The position numbers were made by a program, and so were the translations under genes. Positions 48,001 to 63,275 of a DNA stretch of 64,000 nt are shown here, one piece after another. Each line of letters starts with the position of its first letter. Position 1 is the stretch's first letter. The notes below the pieces were generated by a model. It worked only from the letters and a program-made list of their open reading frames with translations. It had not been told where the DNA came from and did no database searches. The stretch is from Mugil cephalus (Eukaryota; Chordata; Actinopteri; Mugiliformes; Mugilidae): positions 8,047,501-8,111,500 of the forward strand of contig NC_061781.1 in assembly GCF_022458985.1 (NCBI RefSeq). The letters run 5' to 3'.

Positions 48001-51000
48001 GACAGAGAGAGAGAGATTACAGTAAGTACTGATAATGACATTGTGGACTATATTAAGTAGTTTGTTGTGTGTATGTTTTTCGTCTACCGTTAGCATTTAG
48101 TGTCTGGTAACTGATGGTCCAGAGATACTGGGTTCGTCTCTGTGGTTTGACTGTTGACTGGAGTTTCATTGTAGAGTTTGAGGCGATTGTTGCCCTCATA
48201 CAGTCCAGCTGTAGAGCTAAAAGGGACAGATGGGACAAAACTTAGTCTACAAAATGAAAAAATACTGATCTTAGACAACTAAGATTTGCTTATCTAAGAT
48301 ACTAAGATAAATAAGACAACTGTTGAATATCATCCATACACAGTAAAACAGTTCCAAATAAAGTCAGCAAAATAAATTACCACTTGACTCAGCTTTGGGG
48401 TCGTTGGAAAGTTCCCCATCTAGAATGTTCTGCTCTACGCTGAGACAAAAGGAGACAGGACAGGGGCTGTTGTTCACTAAAGGAATCTCAATTGACCGAT
48501 TGCTTCCAATGAGGGCCTCCCCCACATCCAGGACTGCTCTCTCTGCCTGGGAAGAAAACAAACATGCACACCTTGTCACCTTGTCTGGTTAAATTCAAAG
48601 GTCTATTCATGCATTTAAACTGTTTGAAACACACTTGAATGTATACACAAATGTATTACCAGGTATAACAGAAATTTAAAACTGCAAAACTAATGAGAGT
48701 CCCACCTCTATGGTGCCCATGGAACCCTTTCCCACCACTTTGAGGCTAATGTGGGACTTATTAGATCCATCAGTCTGGCTCGGCCAAAAGGTAAGAGTAG
48801 GTTTGACCGTGTATGTTTTCTCTGCCAGTGGAATGAAGGACCACGTCTGGACCTGTAATAATAATTAACGATTGCCGCGTAAATCTTTCTCACATAGTTT
48901 TAAAGTTACCATCAAGATAAATGTACAGTATGTGGGACTCTGTGTCTCACTGAGCTCTCATTGGGATGCAGCTCGCCAGCATCTGGCTCGACGAAGATAA
49001 GCTCCTGGTCCGGCTCTGGAATGCTCCATTTGAACCTGTCATGACGGACAATCACAGACAGCCAGATGTAGACAAGATTAATTATGCTGAGATAAATCCA
49101 GACTACAAACAATAAACTGAAAAATGTCAGAAAACAGGACCAGAATAACAACAGTGAGATAACAAAACGGCCAACCAACCGTACAGGCAGGCGGCTGAAA
49201 TTCCTGATGCGATGGGCGCGTTGGCTTTGTGAGCCCACGGCTGTTGTCTGGAAATACAAAGTGCAGCCTCCTTCCAGAGACACACGTGGCTTTTCCGCCA
49301 CACAGAGAACGGTCAGTTCCTAAAGAAAATAGTGGCATTAAACGGGGAGGAAAACAGCTAAAACACTGTGGTTGAGTGTTGCTATGGCCGTGTTCTTGTG
49401 CAGTGTTGTACCTTTGTTAGTTTAGCTGCATTGAGCTGCAGGCACAAATTGAATCCCTGTTTGGGACAGTCTTCTGTTGGAATTGTTCTGAGGGTGAGGA
49501 TTTGGTGACGCCCCGGCTGGATCAGACCACAGCTCGGCACTATAAACACAGATTCTGCCAAGCCAACTTTAGAGCTATGGTCCAGAAAGAAAGTGAGGGG
49601 CAGGTCTCCATTATTCTGAAGTAGCACCGTCCGATAGGAAATGACGCTCAGGGCTGGAAACACCTAGAAAGAACAAAAATTATATAATAACCAAAGTTTT
49701 CTTACTTTGCATACAAAGATGTCCTTATGCTTACAAAGGAAATGTTTACTTTTATAATGTGTAGATTATCTAAACAACATCTCCATGTGTGAACACTGAA
49801 AAAAATCACTATATCTGGATGAGCCTCACCACTTGAGGGGGCTTCAGTGTGCAGGATGGGATGAAATGTTCTTTTCCTGGCTGAAAGGAGTGGCCAATGA
49901 CTCTGACAGTCACACACCTGGGTGGACACGGCACTTGCTCCCCAATACCTTGACTGTCCTGCTGCATCTGCAGAGGTAAGAGTGTTAGGTTCTTACAAGT
50001 GATTGGGACAAATAAGAAAAAAAATGAAAGAGCCCACTTTCTTTGCAACATTAACTCAAAAAATACCAGCAATAATGGACCATTTAAGGTAGTGTATCCA
50101 GAGATACTACCTTATAGTATGCAAAGCATTCAAGTTGAGCTCCATGCAGGGTATTGAGCTGCTTGGGGTTATACGTCACTCTAAATGAGGTGGACTTCAG
50201 TGGTGCCAAGTCACATGATGAGGGAGAGATGGAGAATGGAGAATCTTGGGCAACAGTCCACACTAGACTGGAACAGGATCAGATTTATTTATTTAATTTA
50301 CATAAACCTAAAACCTAAAGGGAAAAAAAGTATGTTAACTGTAATAGTGAAAAATCACAACGCATGACAAGCAGAGCTACCTGAGTTTTCCTCCGGTGTG
50401 ATTCTTGAGGGAAACAGACTGTGAGGAAACTGATGAAGTACACAATGAAGATGTTATTTTGTGATTAAACAGCAGCTCATTTGGCTCCACAGATACATGG
50501 AGAGACGATAAAGAAGATCTTTGAGAAGAGAGAGGATCCATGCACCCCAAGCTGGTCTGGTAAAGTTCTCCCATGGGAGTGGTCGACAAGACAGGAGCAC
50601 TGTCAACTCTTGGGTTAGACTGCAAGAAAATGAAACAGTGAAAAAAGTCAGAGAGATAATACTAAACCTAAATTGGGTCTTTTAGTGACAGCTGCTGTTA
50701 ATACATGATCGATTTTTTTTCTTATAGGCTTTTTAAAATAAAAAACCTGTCATGTCATTTTATTTATTTATTTTTTTAACATATACCTCATCCAAAGGAG
50801 TCGGTGATTCCTGCTGGTTCATTGCTATATGATCTTGCTGCATGCCACTCAAAGTGTCTGATGAGTGCTCTCTGTGGTGCCAGTGAAGCTTGTACTCAAC
50901 CAAATGTTCAGGTTTTAGTATGGCTGGTTGCTGGAGCTCTGAGTGACAGGTACCGATCAAATCAAGGAACACAGGGTCCTAAAAGTAAAGATCGGGTAAG

Positions 51001-53920
51001 TAGGCAGGTAGTTTGAACTTTGCCTGTCTGCATATTGTAAGTGTGTATGAATTTGTTCTTACCCTGTACAGTATTAGACACGGCACTCTCCTGTAGTGTG
51101 CCATAGGGTGCATGGGCCTATAGACTGCCTTCAGTGTGGCATGACTATGTGGGAGTACAGTGCCACTTGCTGGTAGGATGTGAAACACACTGTTCCCACA
51201 GCAATCAATGTCCCATTGGTAGCAAGCCTCAACGGGTGAAGAATTAACCAGCTCCACTGTCTGTACAATTGATCCTCCTTCCTCCACACATCCAAAGTCC
51301 AACACAGAGGAGGACAAGGAAACAGTGGGACCTGGTCATAAAAATATAGGTATTTTTTTTAACTTGGATTAAGTTAAGGTGAATAGATTACCTTCTTTGT
51401 TCATTTGAATAATATTTTAGTGTCAGACATTTCTAAAAAGACAACACAAAGATTGTTTTCAAATGTATGCGTGACTTACCAATACATTTTCCAGTGAGTT
51501 TGAGCAGAGTTTCATTGAGTGCCCCCTTATATTTTAGAGACAAGTACTCAACAGAGACGGTGTCCACTGCAGCAGGTGAATAAGTCACAGTAGCATGAAC
51601 CATCCCACCAGGTGCCACCTTACCCCTGCTGATGTCACAGGTGAACTCTGATCCACACAAAGGTATCCCATTGGATAATTGTGAGAGAGAGAAAGACGCA
51701 GTCACCTGGTGATATAGGTCAAACAATAAGAGACTTATTAAGAGAGAGAAGGCCGCTGTGAATGTAAATATGCACTTGTATTTGTTTATCTATATACGCT
51801 ACCCACTGGAGAGGGGTTGATGATGTCAAAGTGTTTCTGCAAACTTTTGCCAATGGCCACACACCCAAAGCACAACACTGGATCACTGTGTTCCTCTCCT
51901 TCCTTGATACTGGGATTTCTTAGCTGAAGGTACGGGTATTTAGCTGAAAAGAAAGCAAATTAAAATGTTTTCAATCCTCATGTCATTTTAAACAGTGTCT
52001 CAGATTAAGTGTGGATATATTCTATTATATAGAGTTACAGGCCCAAAAAATCTCTATTTACAAAAAAAAAAAAAAAAGGAATAAAAACAAATATACAACA
52101 AAACACTGATCAGACTGATAACAGGTGCCATTGTCATTCTTTGGTTTTTGGTAGCAAGAGGATCTATACACATTTGAATCTCATAGTGTGTGTTCACTAT
52201 ATTTTCAAATCTGGTGAGTTTGATCTTTGCATCTAATAATCCGCTACTAGTCACACTACCTAATGCCTGTAGAAGCACAGTGCAGTAGCCCACAGCCTTG
52301 TCCACTTCTTCTCCAAACCGGCAGTACACCTGCTGCTGGTACAACTGTGCCTCTTGTGGCTGGAACACCACCGTGATGTGACACTCATTGCCAGGTTTCA
52401 ACAATCCTTGCTCTGGGCTCAGTTGGAACGGTGCTGCACACTCCCATTGGAAGCATGTCTGAAGTTTACTGAAGGAACAAAAAATGTTGACGTCGTTGGA
52501 GTCTAACACAAATATATGTATATGGAGGGACATACGCACATAGTGACACTCATATGTACCTGGAATTTCTTAGCAGGAATGTAGTATGTGTGGAGTGCTG
52601 AACAGCACAAAGTGGGAGCATCACAGAGTCAGGCACCTCTAGGGCATGGCAGGGAACGATGGCGCGGAGACACACTTGAAAGCTGCCTTCTTTACATTGA
52701 AATTCAATGCTGTCCTCATACTCACACTGTCCCGTACAGTCAGATGAAACCGTAACGCATTACGCAAGCAGAAGATGGGAAACAGTAGGAAAAAATCATT
52801 TTATCATATTCATTCATCTTTATTTTTTCAAGTCCCTTGTGTCACTCTTTATACCATTTCATATTGTGAATCACCAAGTCATTAATGTACAATAGTGCCA
52901 ACGCTTTTTGGATATTGTGGAATCACTCTTTTTTATCAATATGTATATACATAGCCAAATACAGGTCAACTCATAATGTTAATTCAGCCCTTGTTGAGTC
53001 TGTGAAGATTTTTGTAACAATTTGCATATACTATATGTGTCACACCTGACCGATGAGTCTTTAATTTAGAATGTAATTGTTTGGATATCCTGGCTGTGTT
53101 ACTGTGAGACATCCTGATCTATTAGACACTTTCACAATTTTTCAAAACACCTATAATATCAAGATCTATCAATTCATATATATTTCGGGATGCATTACCT
53201 TCTGGAGCGGTCTAAAGGTAACAGGTAATAAGAAAGAAGTCCCCTGGCTGAGAACAATTGTCTCTGGACTCGTGACAGAGAAAACCGTGGAGACTGGGGG
53301 TCTGTGTGGAGGCAAAAATGAGGTATATCAACCTGGGGTACAAATGAAATTATATCACTTGGAAAAGTGTGAGTTAGTAAGACCTTATGTTCAGCTTCTG
53401 TAGCTTGCTGTGAATGTTCTTTAACACTAATGTCTTGGTGAACTCTCGTCCATGGTCCCAGTCCTCCCAGACCAGCTCTGGCCTAGTTTCCAACCCGAAG
53501 AAGCAGCTTTTTTGTCCGGATGCCTGTCGTCTGTACTTTCCACCCTGTTGCCTTTGGCAAGTCCCTAAATTCTGCCAATTGGGGTGTTACAGATAATGAG
53601 ATAATGTTATGATATGATAAAGAGTTTTGGAAAAGGCACGGATAAGTGACTTTTCAAGGAACTACAAAAAGCACACGAAAGGGGACTATAAGTTAAATAT
53701 ACCTGCCAACATTTAATGTTTAAAGGTGAACTTAAACCATCATACCCATACTGCCATTTCAGAAAGGGCAAAGTTATAAATTGTGCAAATCTGACTGCCC
53801 AGTAGGGTTTACATTGTTTGATACCCAGGGTGGCTTTAGTTTGGTAACCTTTGCAGAGGTGGAGGGCCTCCATGGAGGTCCAGGGCCCACAGGACCAGTA
53901 CCCCGAGTCTCAGCTAGCAT
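43636..53920 (-). CDS. cfap65: Cilia and flagella associated protein 65 (CCDC108), 34 coding exons
   Basis: Coding join, minus, high to low coordinate: 53920-53825, 53571-53384, 53301-53199, 52726-52560, 52468-52260, 51943-51807, 51705-51480, 51331-51063, 50978-50787, 50619-50381, 50267-50111, 49967-49830, 49663-49412, 49319-49180, 49035-48951, 48852-48706, 48546-48381, 48216-48088, 47993-47780, 47602-47474, 47356-47266, 47117-47032, 46843-46777, 46688-46578, 46434-46243, 45977-45825, 45661-45518, 45295-45131, 45067-44933, 44853-44803, 44698-44478, 44300-44166, 44030-43770, 43681-43636. The sum is 5241 nt, about 1746 residues (human about 1925). All introns are GT..AG and all 33 junctions keep phase. 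The product has serial ASH/MSP-like immunoglobulin-fold domains and is needed for sperm flagellum and motile cilium structure; human mutations cause flagellar defects. Blocks such as FLDLIGTCHSELQQPAILKP and GELVLTSHPRTIILPP align with the human protein throughout. Only the first exon is uncertain. Confidence 0.93.
45131..47993 (-). CDS. cfap65: cfap65 exons 19-28: C-terminal ASH/MSP-like domains (residues about 1014-1464)
   Basis: Strongly conserved stretch: KVHLWKLFSLHRLNEFLL, the LTFRTPTRH tail, NPGSVPVDWAFLFPADQQIE, FKLSHGREIL, VYKLHNGGAVPVHYEVDTGV, EWIFSPLEAKTY and VDVPIHIQDGDTTLVKF. These correspond one-to-one and in order to human CFAP65. Confidence 0.95.
48088..50978 (-). CDS. cfap65: cfap65 exons 9-18: central ASH/MSP-like domains (residues about 466-1013)
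   Basis: Begins with DPVFLDLIGTCH and runs through VIGHSFQPGKEHFIPSC, PSCGLIQPGRHQILTLRT, FKWSIPEPDQELIF and VNNSPCPVSFCLSVEQN, each matching its human counterpart in order. Between exons 10 and 11 (about residues 530-610) the linker is divergent and Ser-rich. Exon 14 ends at the poor donor CG|GTTGGT, yet the junction restores FKWSIP exactly. Confidence 0.9.
51063..53920 (-). CDS. cfap65: cfap65 exons 1-8: N-terminal ASH/MSP-like domains (residues about 1-465)
   Basis: Exon 2 onward aligns with the human protein, e.g. WEDWDHGREFTKTLVLKN (human WKGWELGKETTRNLVLKN), then repeated beta-sandwich units such as LLKPGNECHITVVFQPQEAQ and GGMVHATVTYSPAAVDTV. Exon 1 (ATG 53918-53920) is inferred from a good acceptor at 53922 and phase only. 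Its proposed donor TGG|GTATCA is weak and AAG|GTTACC a few codons earlier would also keep frame. An upstream noncoding exon is implied by the acceptor. Confidence 0.8.
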
Positions 53921-53922
53921 GT

Positions 53923-56030
53923 CTGGGAAAAAAGAATAGCATTTTAAGTCTATACAATCTATCTATGAAGTATATATGTACATATAAGAAAACGTTTCTA
54001 CTTAAACATTTGTAATTTCGCATTAGCACAGTCGTTTCTAAGAGGTAGCTTTCCTCAAACTAATGTGATCAGATTTCTGAAATGAAATCCGGGGACATTT
54101 GCAGCTCGGGGATGAAAAAGAATTAAATGTTATCAAGATGAAATGAAGAAAAATTAGAATTCATTTATTTTGACATGTTTATTCATATTTAAATATATTT
54201 AAACTGCTGTGTCTGTAATGTCAATAGTGAGACCAGCTACCGTAATAAATGTTGTTGTAGTATACACGCAACTTTTTTTTCTCATTCATACAGCGCTAAA
54301 ATCGGGAACATTTTAGGAGACAGCTTTAGCCGTGGAACAGGTCATCCAAAACGCGGACTGTCCCGGAAATCGCGGACGTCTCTCCACTCTACCTCAAAGT
54401 AACACTAAGCAAAAACAGAAGTTCAGAACTAATGGGACGTTAAATTACTGTGGTAGCAAACTAGCTACAGCGCGGCTAGGACGTAGACACCGTATTGCTG
54501 AGCATAACGTCCATGCTAAACTGAAACCAGCGAATCGAACACGCGAGAATAAAACTTACCTAGAAAGGACGAACTATTAAGCTACAAACTAGTGCTTTTT
54601 ATTCCACTGGAGCGGTGAAAACTCCTTTAACAACAGGCACAGACAGGAGTGAAGTTTGTAGTTCATGGCGTTACCATGACAGCAAAGGATTGTTTGTCAC
54701 CATAGAAATACGGCAACCGATAAGGGACATTTTGTGAAAGTTTAAACGCAGTTATGCCTTAAATGCAAGATACATACATCCACATTTCAGCTTTATTTTA
54801 ATAACCCTCTTTGCATATATTGTCCCATTTATTTAGACATTTTTATCTTGCTAATTTATTTTAGGGTTCATTTGTCAGTTTTTTATATTGTTATTATTAA
54901 TAATAATAATAATATTATTTCACATGTGCATTTGTTCCCATTTACCAGACTTTCTTTTTATTTTCAGGTTCAAAGGAAGTCATCCTACAACTTAAAGCAA
55001 ACACTTAAATTATGAGTTCTGCACATTGTCATTTGCTCATTCGGTTCTATCTTAATTAATTTCAAACTTATTGGATTAAACACACCTTTATTAGTCTAAC
55101 TATTGATGTCCACAAAAACCTCTAACGTTGCATCTTAATTGAAATATATTAAATTCTATAAATGTTAAATTATATTGACAGTATTTTACAAAATACAAGG
55201 ACACTGTCAGAAGATTTTAAATACCTTCAGTATGTACAGACATTTCTTTGCGTGTGGTGTTATCTAAACATAACATGCAGTTTCAAGAAAAAAAATATAA
55301 AGCAAAACATTAAATAAAGTAGAACAATAAAAATGACAATATTTCGTCAAAAAAGTACTTTACTAGCCATAGTAGCATTTTCATGCCACACCAATATAAT
55401 GTATTTATATATATATTAAAAAAATGAAAAAAAAAATAACAGAGTTGATATTTATCCAAGTCTTCTTATATACATAACAATCTTCCATAGGGTGGAAAGT
55501 TACGAGAACTTTGTAACAGACCGGGACATATGGATAATAATGTAACACTGACACTCTTTAGAACGTCATTTTTGTGTCATTTTTTGTGTTGGTACCCTAG
55601 ATAAAAGTGCTATTACCCCCTAGTCATGCAGTGTAAGTATGCAAACATCAATTCAATAATTCATTATTGGACAGGGACATGGGCTCTAATTCTTTTGTAT
55701 TGTTTTGATCAAAAGTAAATAATTTAGAGAAAAAAATATATACGTCAGGATTATTTGTTTTTGAAGCCAAAACTTATCCATAAACTGCTGACTATTAAAC
55801 CATTAGATGTCCAGGTGCTTTAATATAACATGCTGGTGGTGTGACGTATTAATCATAACCCAGTACTGTGTGTAGATGTCGGCCTCCTATCTTCCTGTGT
55901 GAGAGGTCTCGATAGAGATATGGGACTATGATTTGATCTTCTTGGTGACACCATAGTTTTGCACCGGATTGCACTGTGTGTTGTCATTTCTAATAAACAC
56001 AAAAGACATACAATAACAGCATACTGAAAT
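53923..56030. other. Region between cfap65 5' end and mnx2 3' end
   Basis: 2.1 kb, AT-rich. It should hold the cfap65 promoter/first noncoding exon and the mnx2 3' UTR. Minus-strand poly(A) signal candidates for mnx2 are ATTAAA at 55824-55819 (207 nt after the stop) and AATAAA at 55092-55087. A decayed dispersed repeat lies at about 54058-54395. I looked for the conserved mir-375 sequence, which lies near CFAP65 in human, and did not see it. Confidence 0.6.
54058..54395. repeat. Decayed dispersed repeat near cfap65 promoter
   Basis: Opens with GTGATCAGATTTCTGAAATG and CCGGGGACATT and closes with CCAAAACGCGGACTGTCCCG and CGCGGACGTC, the two ends of a sequence family I recognise from fish genomes (often ending in a TGGTCACC-type motif, here decayed). 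Class uncertain. Confidence 0.5.
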
Positions 56031-58304
<2,274 letters not shown>

Positions 58305-58602
58305 GGTGGCAGTCGCTCCCTTCCGAGATGTGTCCTTCGCGCAGTTGCTGTCAAGCAACGAAAAGGCGCTCGCTTAAAGTTGAAGACAAACTTTCAAGAT
58401 GAACTTTAAATTGACCTCTAATTTCTGAATACGCTATCTTAACACACACACTGACCCTTTGTTATTCCCCTTCGTCGAAGAAATGTCTTCTCTCTGACCT
58501 ACTCTAGTTTAACACTGTGCGTAAAAAAACATTTCACCCAGTCCCACGGTGAGCAGAAAAATTACTCGCACTGAATAGCACCATAAAGTCTGCTCTGCGC
58601 TG

Positions 58603-58663
58603 ATTGGCCAGAGTCCTGCAGCGCAGGGGCAGGGTCCGCACAGACGCTTGTAGCGCTAATTGG
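58603..58663 (-). promoter_or_regulatory. Candidate mnx2 promoter CCAAT boxes
   Basis: Two ATTGG pentamers on the plus strand (CCAAT on the transcribed direction) 52 bp apart, in a GC-rich stretch upstream of the mnx2 start codon. Suggestive by position only; no initiation site is visible. Confidence 0.4.
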
Positions 58664-59021
58664 GAACTTCTGCAAACCTACTCATCATTGCATTAAATTA
58701 AACCACCCGAAAGGCTCAAGCTTTTACTTTGTGGGCCTACAATAGGAGGCGATATGCGTAGTAGATGTGTTTGTGTGGATCGACTTTGAAAAGCCGCGCA
58801 AGCTTCAATAAAGGTTTGCATTTATTTCTTTATAGCAGCCCTGCGCCTGTTAGGATGTAAAACAAGTTGAAAGATTCAACTCTGAGTGTCGTTTATTTGC
58901 CGCCTTTGTCACTTTGTTCCTTTATCTCTCTTTGTCTGCTTTGTTGTCTCTCACGTCTGATTTGATTCCTGTTTCAGATGAGTTTAAGGTGTATTTTTTT
59001 CCCCTCAGACACCACCTTAGA

Positions 59022-59130
59022 AACACACACGTGCGCACAGACACGCACACACCCACCCACACACACACACACATAGACACACACACACACACACACACAC
59101 AGACACAGACACACACACGTACACACACAC
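59022..59130. repeat. CA-rich compound microsatellite
   Basis: About 110 bp of CA units with CG, CC and GA interruptions. Not a clean tract; probably old. Confidence 0.95.
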
Positions 59131-62100
59131 TTTATATTACCCATCCAGCTTACCAGACACACAAACACTCTTGAAAACTTTATTGCCTTAATTGCCCTAA
59201 TCTGACTCGGAGTGGTGACGAAATTAATTATTTTACAGATAACTCTTCATTAAACTTTATTGCCTGCTAAGGCTGACAGAAACCCAACTGTTCTTATCAG
59301 CTGCTGTTGCTATGATTATCGGTCATCACCACACCATCGAGCTGATAAAAGGGCAGTAAACTGACGGGAAGCAAGTTTATTTTCTCTGCCTGCGCACTGG
59401 ACAAGACATGGAGACAAAGAATGGACAGGTGACACATAGACCTGGAGTTGTCAGGTGTTTATTCTCTCACTAAACACATCGTACAAAATAGCCCATAACC
59501 CAGTCTGTTTCATTTATATTGGCTGCATTTAAAATGTCACTGTACGCAAAACACAACAGTAAAAACCTACCTGCCTACCTACCTTTGTAGGAGAGCTTCC
59601 TGTCAACCTTAACTATTCCCATCTGTCCCGGATACACTTCAGTTAAGGCTTCGCTAGAGCAATTAAGTTTCACTTAAAAGGCTCAGCCGCCGTCTATATA
59701 GACCTCGGTCACATTCGCCAGTGGTGATTTCCTGCTGGATTATACAGCGCTGATAAGAGATGACCATAGAGCTGGGAAAGCAAACTGCTCTCATGTCAAA
59801 GGCAAACACGCTAACACCTGCTGAACTGCCCAACATACCCCTTAGACCAAACAGCCCAAGTTGCATATACAGTGTGTGCGTGTGTGCCGGCATGTAGGTT
59901 GACTGGCTTATTAATATTTTATGAAGGGCATGTTTTTGCAAATATTGGTATTTCCTTTTTAAAATTATAACCCATAGACTAAATCTAGTCTAAGTGAGTC
60001 ATTCACAAGGGATTTTTTGATACGTTTGTGGCCTGGGGTAGACGGACATAAGCAGTTCAACCTTTTGAGTGATTGTTCAGAAAGTTTGAAGTCAATAACT
60101 TTTGTGGTGTTTCTCTTTTGGGTTATTAAAAATTGCAACGGGCGGCTTAGACTTCTGCAATCAATGCGAGCATAAGCAGACCCCGTGCAATTCCACAGAA
60201 ATTTAACCACGTGGTGAAACAGACCGCAAGAGCTGTGATTGGCCAGCCTGGTAATAACTTCTTTTCACTTTAGTATTTCCGACTCTAAACGACTTAAGGC
60301 CTCAAGTCATCAAATTTAACCTTTGTCCAGGGTTTTGACACCTCTGCTTAAAGGGCTTTACCCAAGGAAGTCCACAAACACATCGTGGCAGCAGGAGGGG
60401 AGGGTAAAGGCTTGTACAGTTTGGTGTAGATGTTGCAGAATTCAAACACTGCAAAGAGAGCATGGGAGACGATTGTGCAAGCTTAGTCACCACTAGTCCT
60501 AGATGTCTGCAGACACAGATTGTTACAGTGAAGGGATCCATATGCTCCACAACCACTGGACTCAATGTGTCATGATGCCTCCCTTTGGCTCACACAGGGT
60601 TGAATATGAGTTCAGGCCTGTCAGGCATGCTTAAGTCATGCATAAAAGTTGCATTGTTTCATTGTGTTTCCACAAACTCCCCAAAGCAATTTATACCTGC
60701 ATGTAACATGACGTGCTGGAAATTCTTCGTTATTTATCAGAAAACAATAATAATAATAACACCATAACAAGGTAAGGTATATTACTCTTTCCCACCACCT
60801 TTGATAGTCAGAGAGGTCACAGCCATGTGTGATATAGGACAGAACTGTAAAAGCCTGCTGTAAAATAATTAATAGTCTGTGATCCGTTCTCCATTAGATA
60901 AGTGAGATAAAGTCTCAATGTTTAATAAAGTAGTAAATGTATGCAACATATGTTAAGTATAAAAAAGTTTCTGCAGTTACAAGGGACAGGACATTTGACA
61001 TTTAACGACACTGAGAAATATAATGTTTGGTAATATAATGGAATTGTGATTTATGATCATTCGATTGCCAAGTTAATAACCCTTAACAAAAGGCCGTTCA
61101 TATAACCCGTGTAGCTTTTATCTAGTCACAAACAGATAGCGGTCATAAATTGATACTTTGTACGGTAATATAATCCATCCCAGAGGATGGTATAATCATG
61201 TGACGTGTGAGGTCAACCTGTCATTTGATGGTCTGACTAAAATGAAAGCGTTGTTCATCTGCAGCATTCCCACATCTTCAGGAGCATTTATGACACAAGA
61301 GGTTAGGAGTCAGAGCCTTAACTGGACTGGATTCATTTTTTTTTATTATTATTATTTGAGAAAGTCTTAAATATGCAGAAAAAAAATAGCCGAGTTTGAA
61401 AATTATATCTTCCTGCAAAGGCTGTGAACGGCAGGGAGCAGTAAATACACGCGTGAAGAAGAGAAAGGGGACTTTCAGGACTTTCAGGTTACAATTTACA
61501 AATCATACTGCCTTCTGGTTTTGGGTAATCTTCCTGGAAATTGTGACCCCTTTCTGTTTTAGTTACTTTTATCTAGTTTGCATGAGAAAATAAACATATT
61601 TTGTTTATTTATAATCTAAATGTTATTTATTTCTGCAGGGCAGAGGTGTGTCTGGCCATTTACAATTATCAAATTAGTACAAAAAGATGAAATCTGTCGA
61701 TATAATTTACAATTTAATACACGTCATCATGGGGTATTAACCTCGTTGAAACTGAAACACACAAATTCACAAGAGTCAAAAGCTGCTGATAATATACAGC
61801 ATTATAATGACTAAACCTACAGTAGGTTTCTGCTTTTTTTTTCTTTTCTTTTTTTTTGGTGTGTGAGGTCTCTCCTGAGTTCTATCCCGATTTTATTCAA
61901 AATCTGACATTTTGACAGGGCTGCGATAGACAAGCTGGAAATATCTTCTACATCCTCCACGAACACAGATATGACACAAACATTTTTTTTTTCTGTGCAC
62001 AGGCGCTCTTTCTCTCTCACTCTGTCTCTCTCACGCACACAGGCCCAAACTGACAACGGTGCAGTCCGCTGAGTGAAAATGGACAAGAGCACGGCACGGG

Positions 62101-63180
62101 ACAGAACAACTACCCTGCCCCGTTGCGCCTCTCTTACCCTTTGCTGTAAAGGAACCATTCTTGTTGACCCTTTTCATAAACAAATGCAAATGAGGCGAAC
62201 CCTGTGGGCGATGCGGTCAGACCTCTGTGGTTAAGTGGCCAAAAGGTTACAAGCGTTCTGGAGAGGAAGAGGCCGGGACTGAGTCGAAGCTGATTTGATT
62301 TCCCTTATTTGCGGTAATATATATATTTATTTAGATGTTTCCATTTTTTTTTGTGAAAAACAACATCTAATCTAACACAAAATAATAATTTTTCTCATGT
62401 TCAATATAAAATCTTAATTTACACAACGTAACGTGACATGGCACAGCACAGGACAAACTGCTGTGTAGATCCAGACATGAAAAAGATGTAGTGGACGGCA
62501 CAAGAAACCACCACCACAAGAGAATTTTGATGGATGCATTTAGACCTTTCCCATCCCTTTTTTGCACTGCAGTTGGGATCAGTTATGCCAACAGATCACA
62601 CAATACTGTGGTGGTGATTTTCTGACGATACAATGTTAGTTTTGGCTGATACGATAGATAGTTTCATGGTAGATATTAGAGCATAATACATTTCACTCCA
62701 CATCCCAGGGAGAGAGTTTTTCTGTGATGCGTGGTAAAGGAATGCGAAAGTTCAACTTGCCATATTATTCGTTAACATACAGCGGCGAGCTAACATTTGT
62801 TTAGGTTATAAGAACATTGTCACATAGCATGGTGCTTGTGGATCTTCATTTACAGATATAAGACGGCCAGTGAGTCTCCGGGGATGTAAAGTGCGCATCC
62901 CTGGAGGGATTTGGTTAGGAAGAAAATGCCCCGAAAATCCCATCACGCAGAGTATAATGAAGGCTGTTGTTCTCCTGCTGTCTCCGTCTCCTATTGTGGC
63001 ATCCAGTCTAATATCTGCTTTTGGTTCCTTTTGTATCCATTGTCATACTCCCGTTTCCCTCTGATTGGCCTAATGGACCGCAAGGGAATACAAGACTTCC
63101 TGGTCGAGCATGGGTGGGTGTCCGGGGTTGCAAGGTTCAACGTCGCACCAAATGAGTTGATTAATGACAGCCTTCACAAC

Positions 63181-63275
63181 TGAGACCAGGAGATAATGAG
63201 GAGGACAAGAGGGAGGAACGGGGGAGGAGAAGAGGTGGGGAAAGAGGGGAGCTGGGAGGAGGAGAGCCGAGATTG
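63181..63275. repeat. Polypurine tract
   Basis: Around 95 bp that are almost entirely A and G on the plus strand (GAGGAGGACAAGAGGGAGGA and similar). Mirror-like purine tracts of this kind can form triplex DNA. Confidence 0.8.

Noticed and set aside
53923..56030. Possible mir-375, which lies near CFAP65 in human
   Set aside because: The mature sequence or its complement is not present in this interval.
59022..59130. CRISPR-like spaced repeat
   Set aside because: Simple CA-rich microsatellite in a vertebrate genome; no direct repeats with unique spacers.
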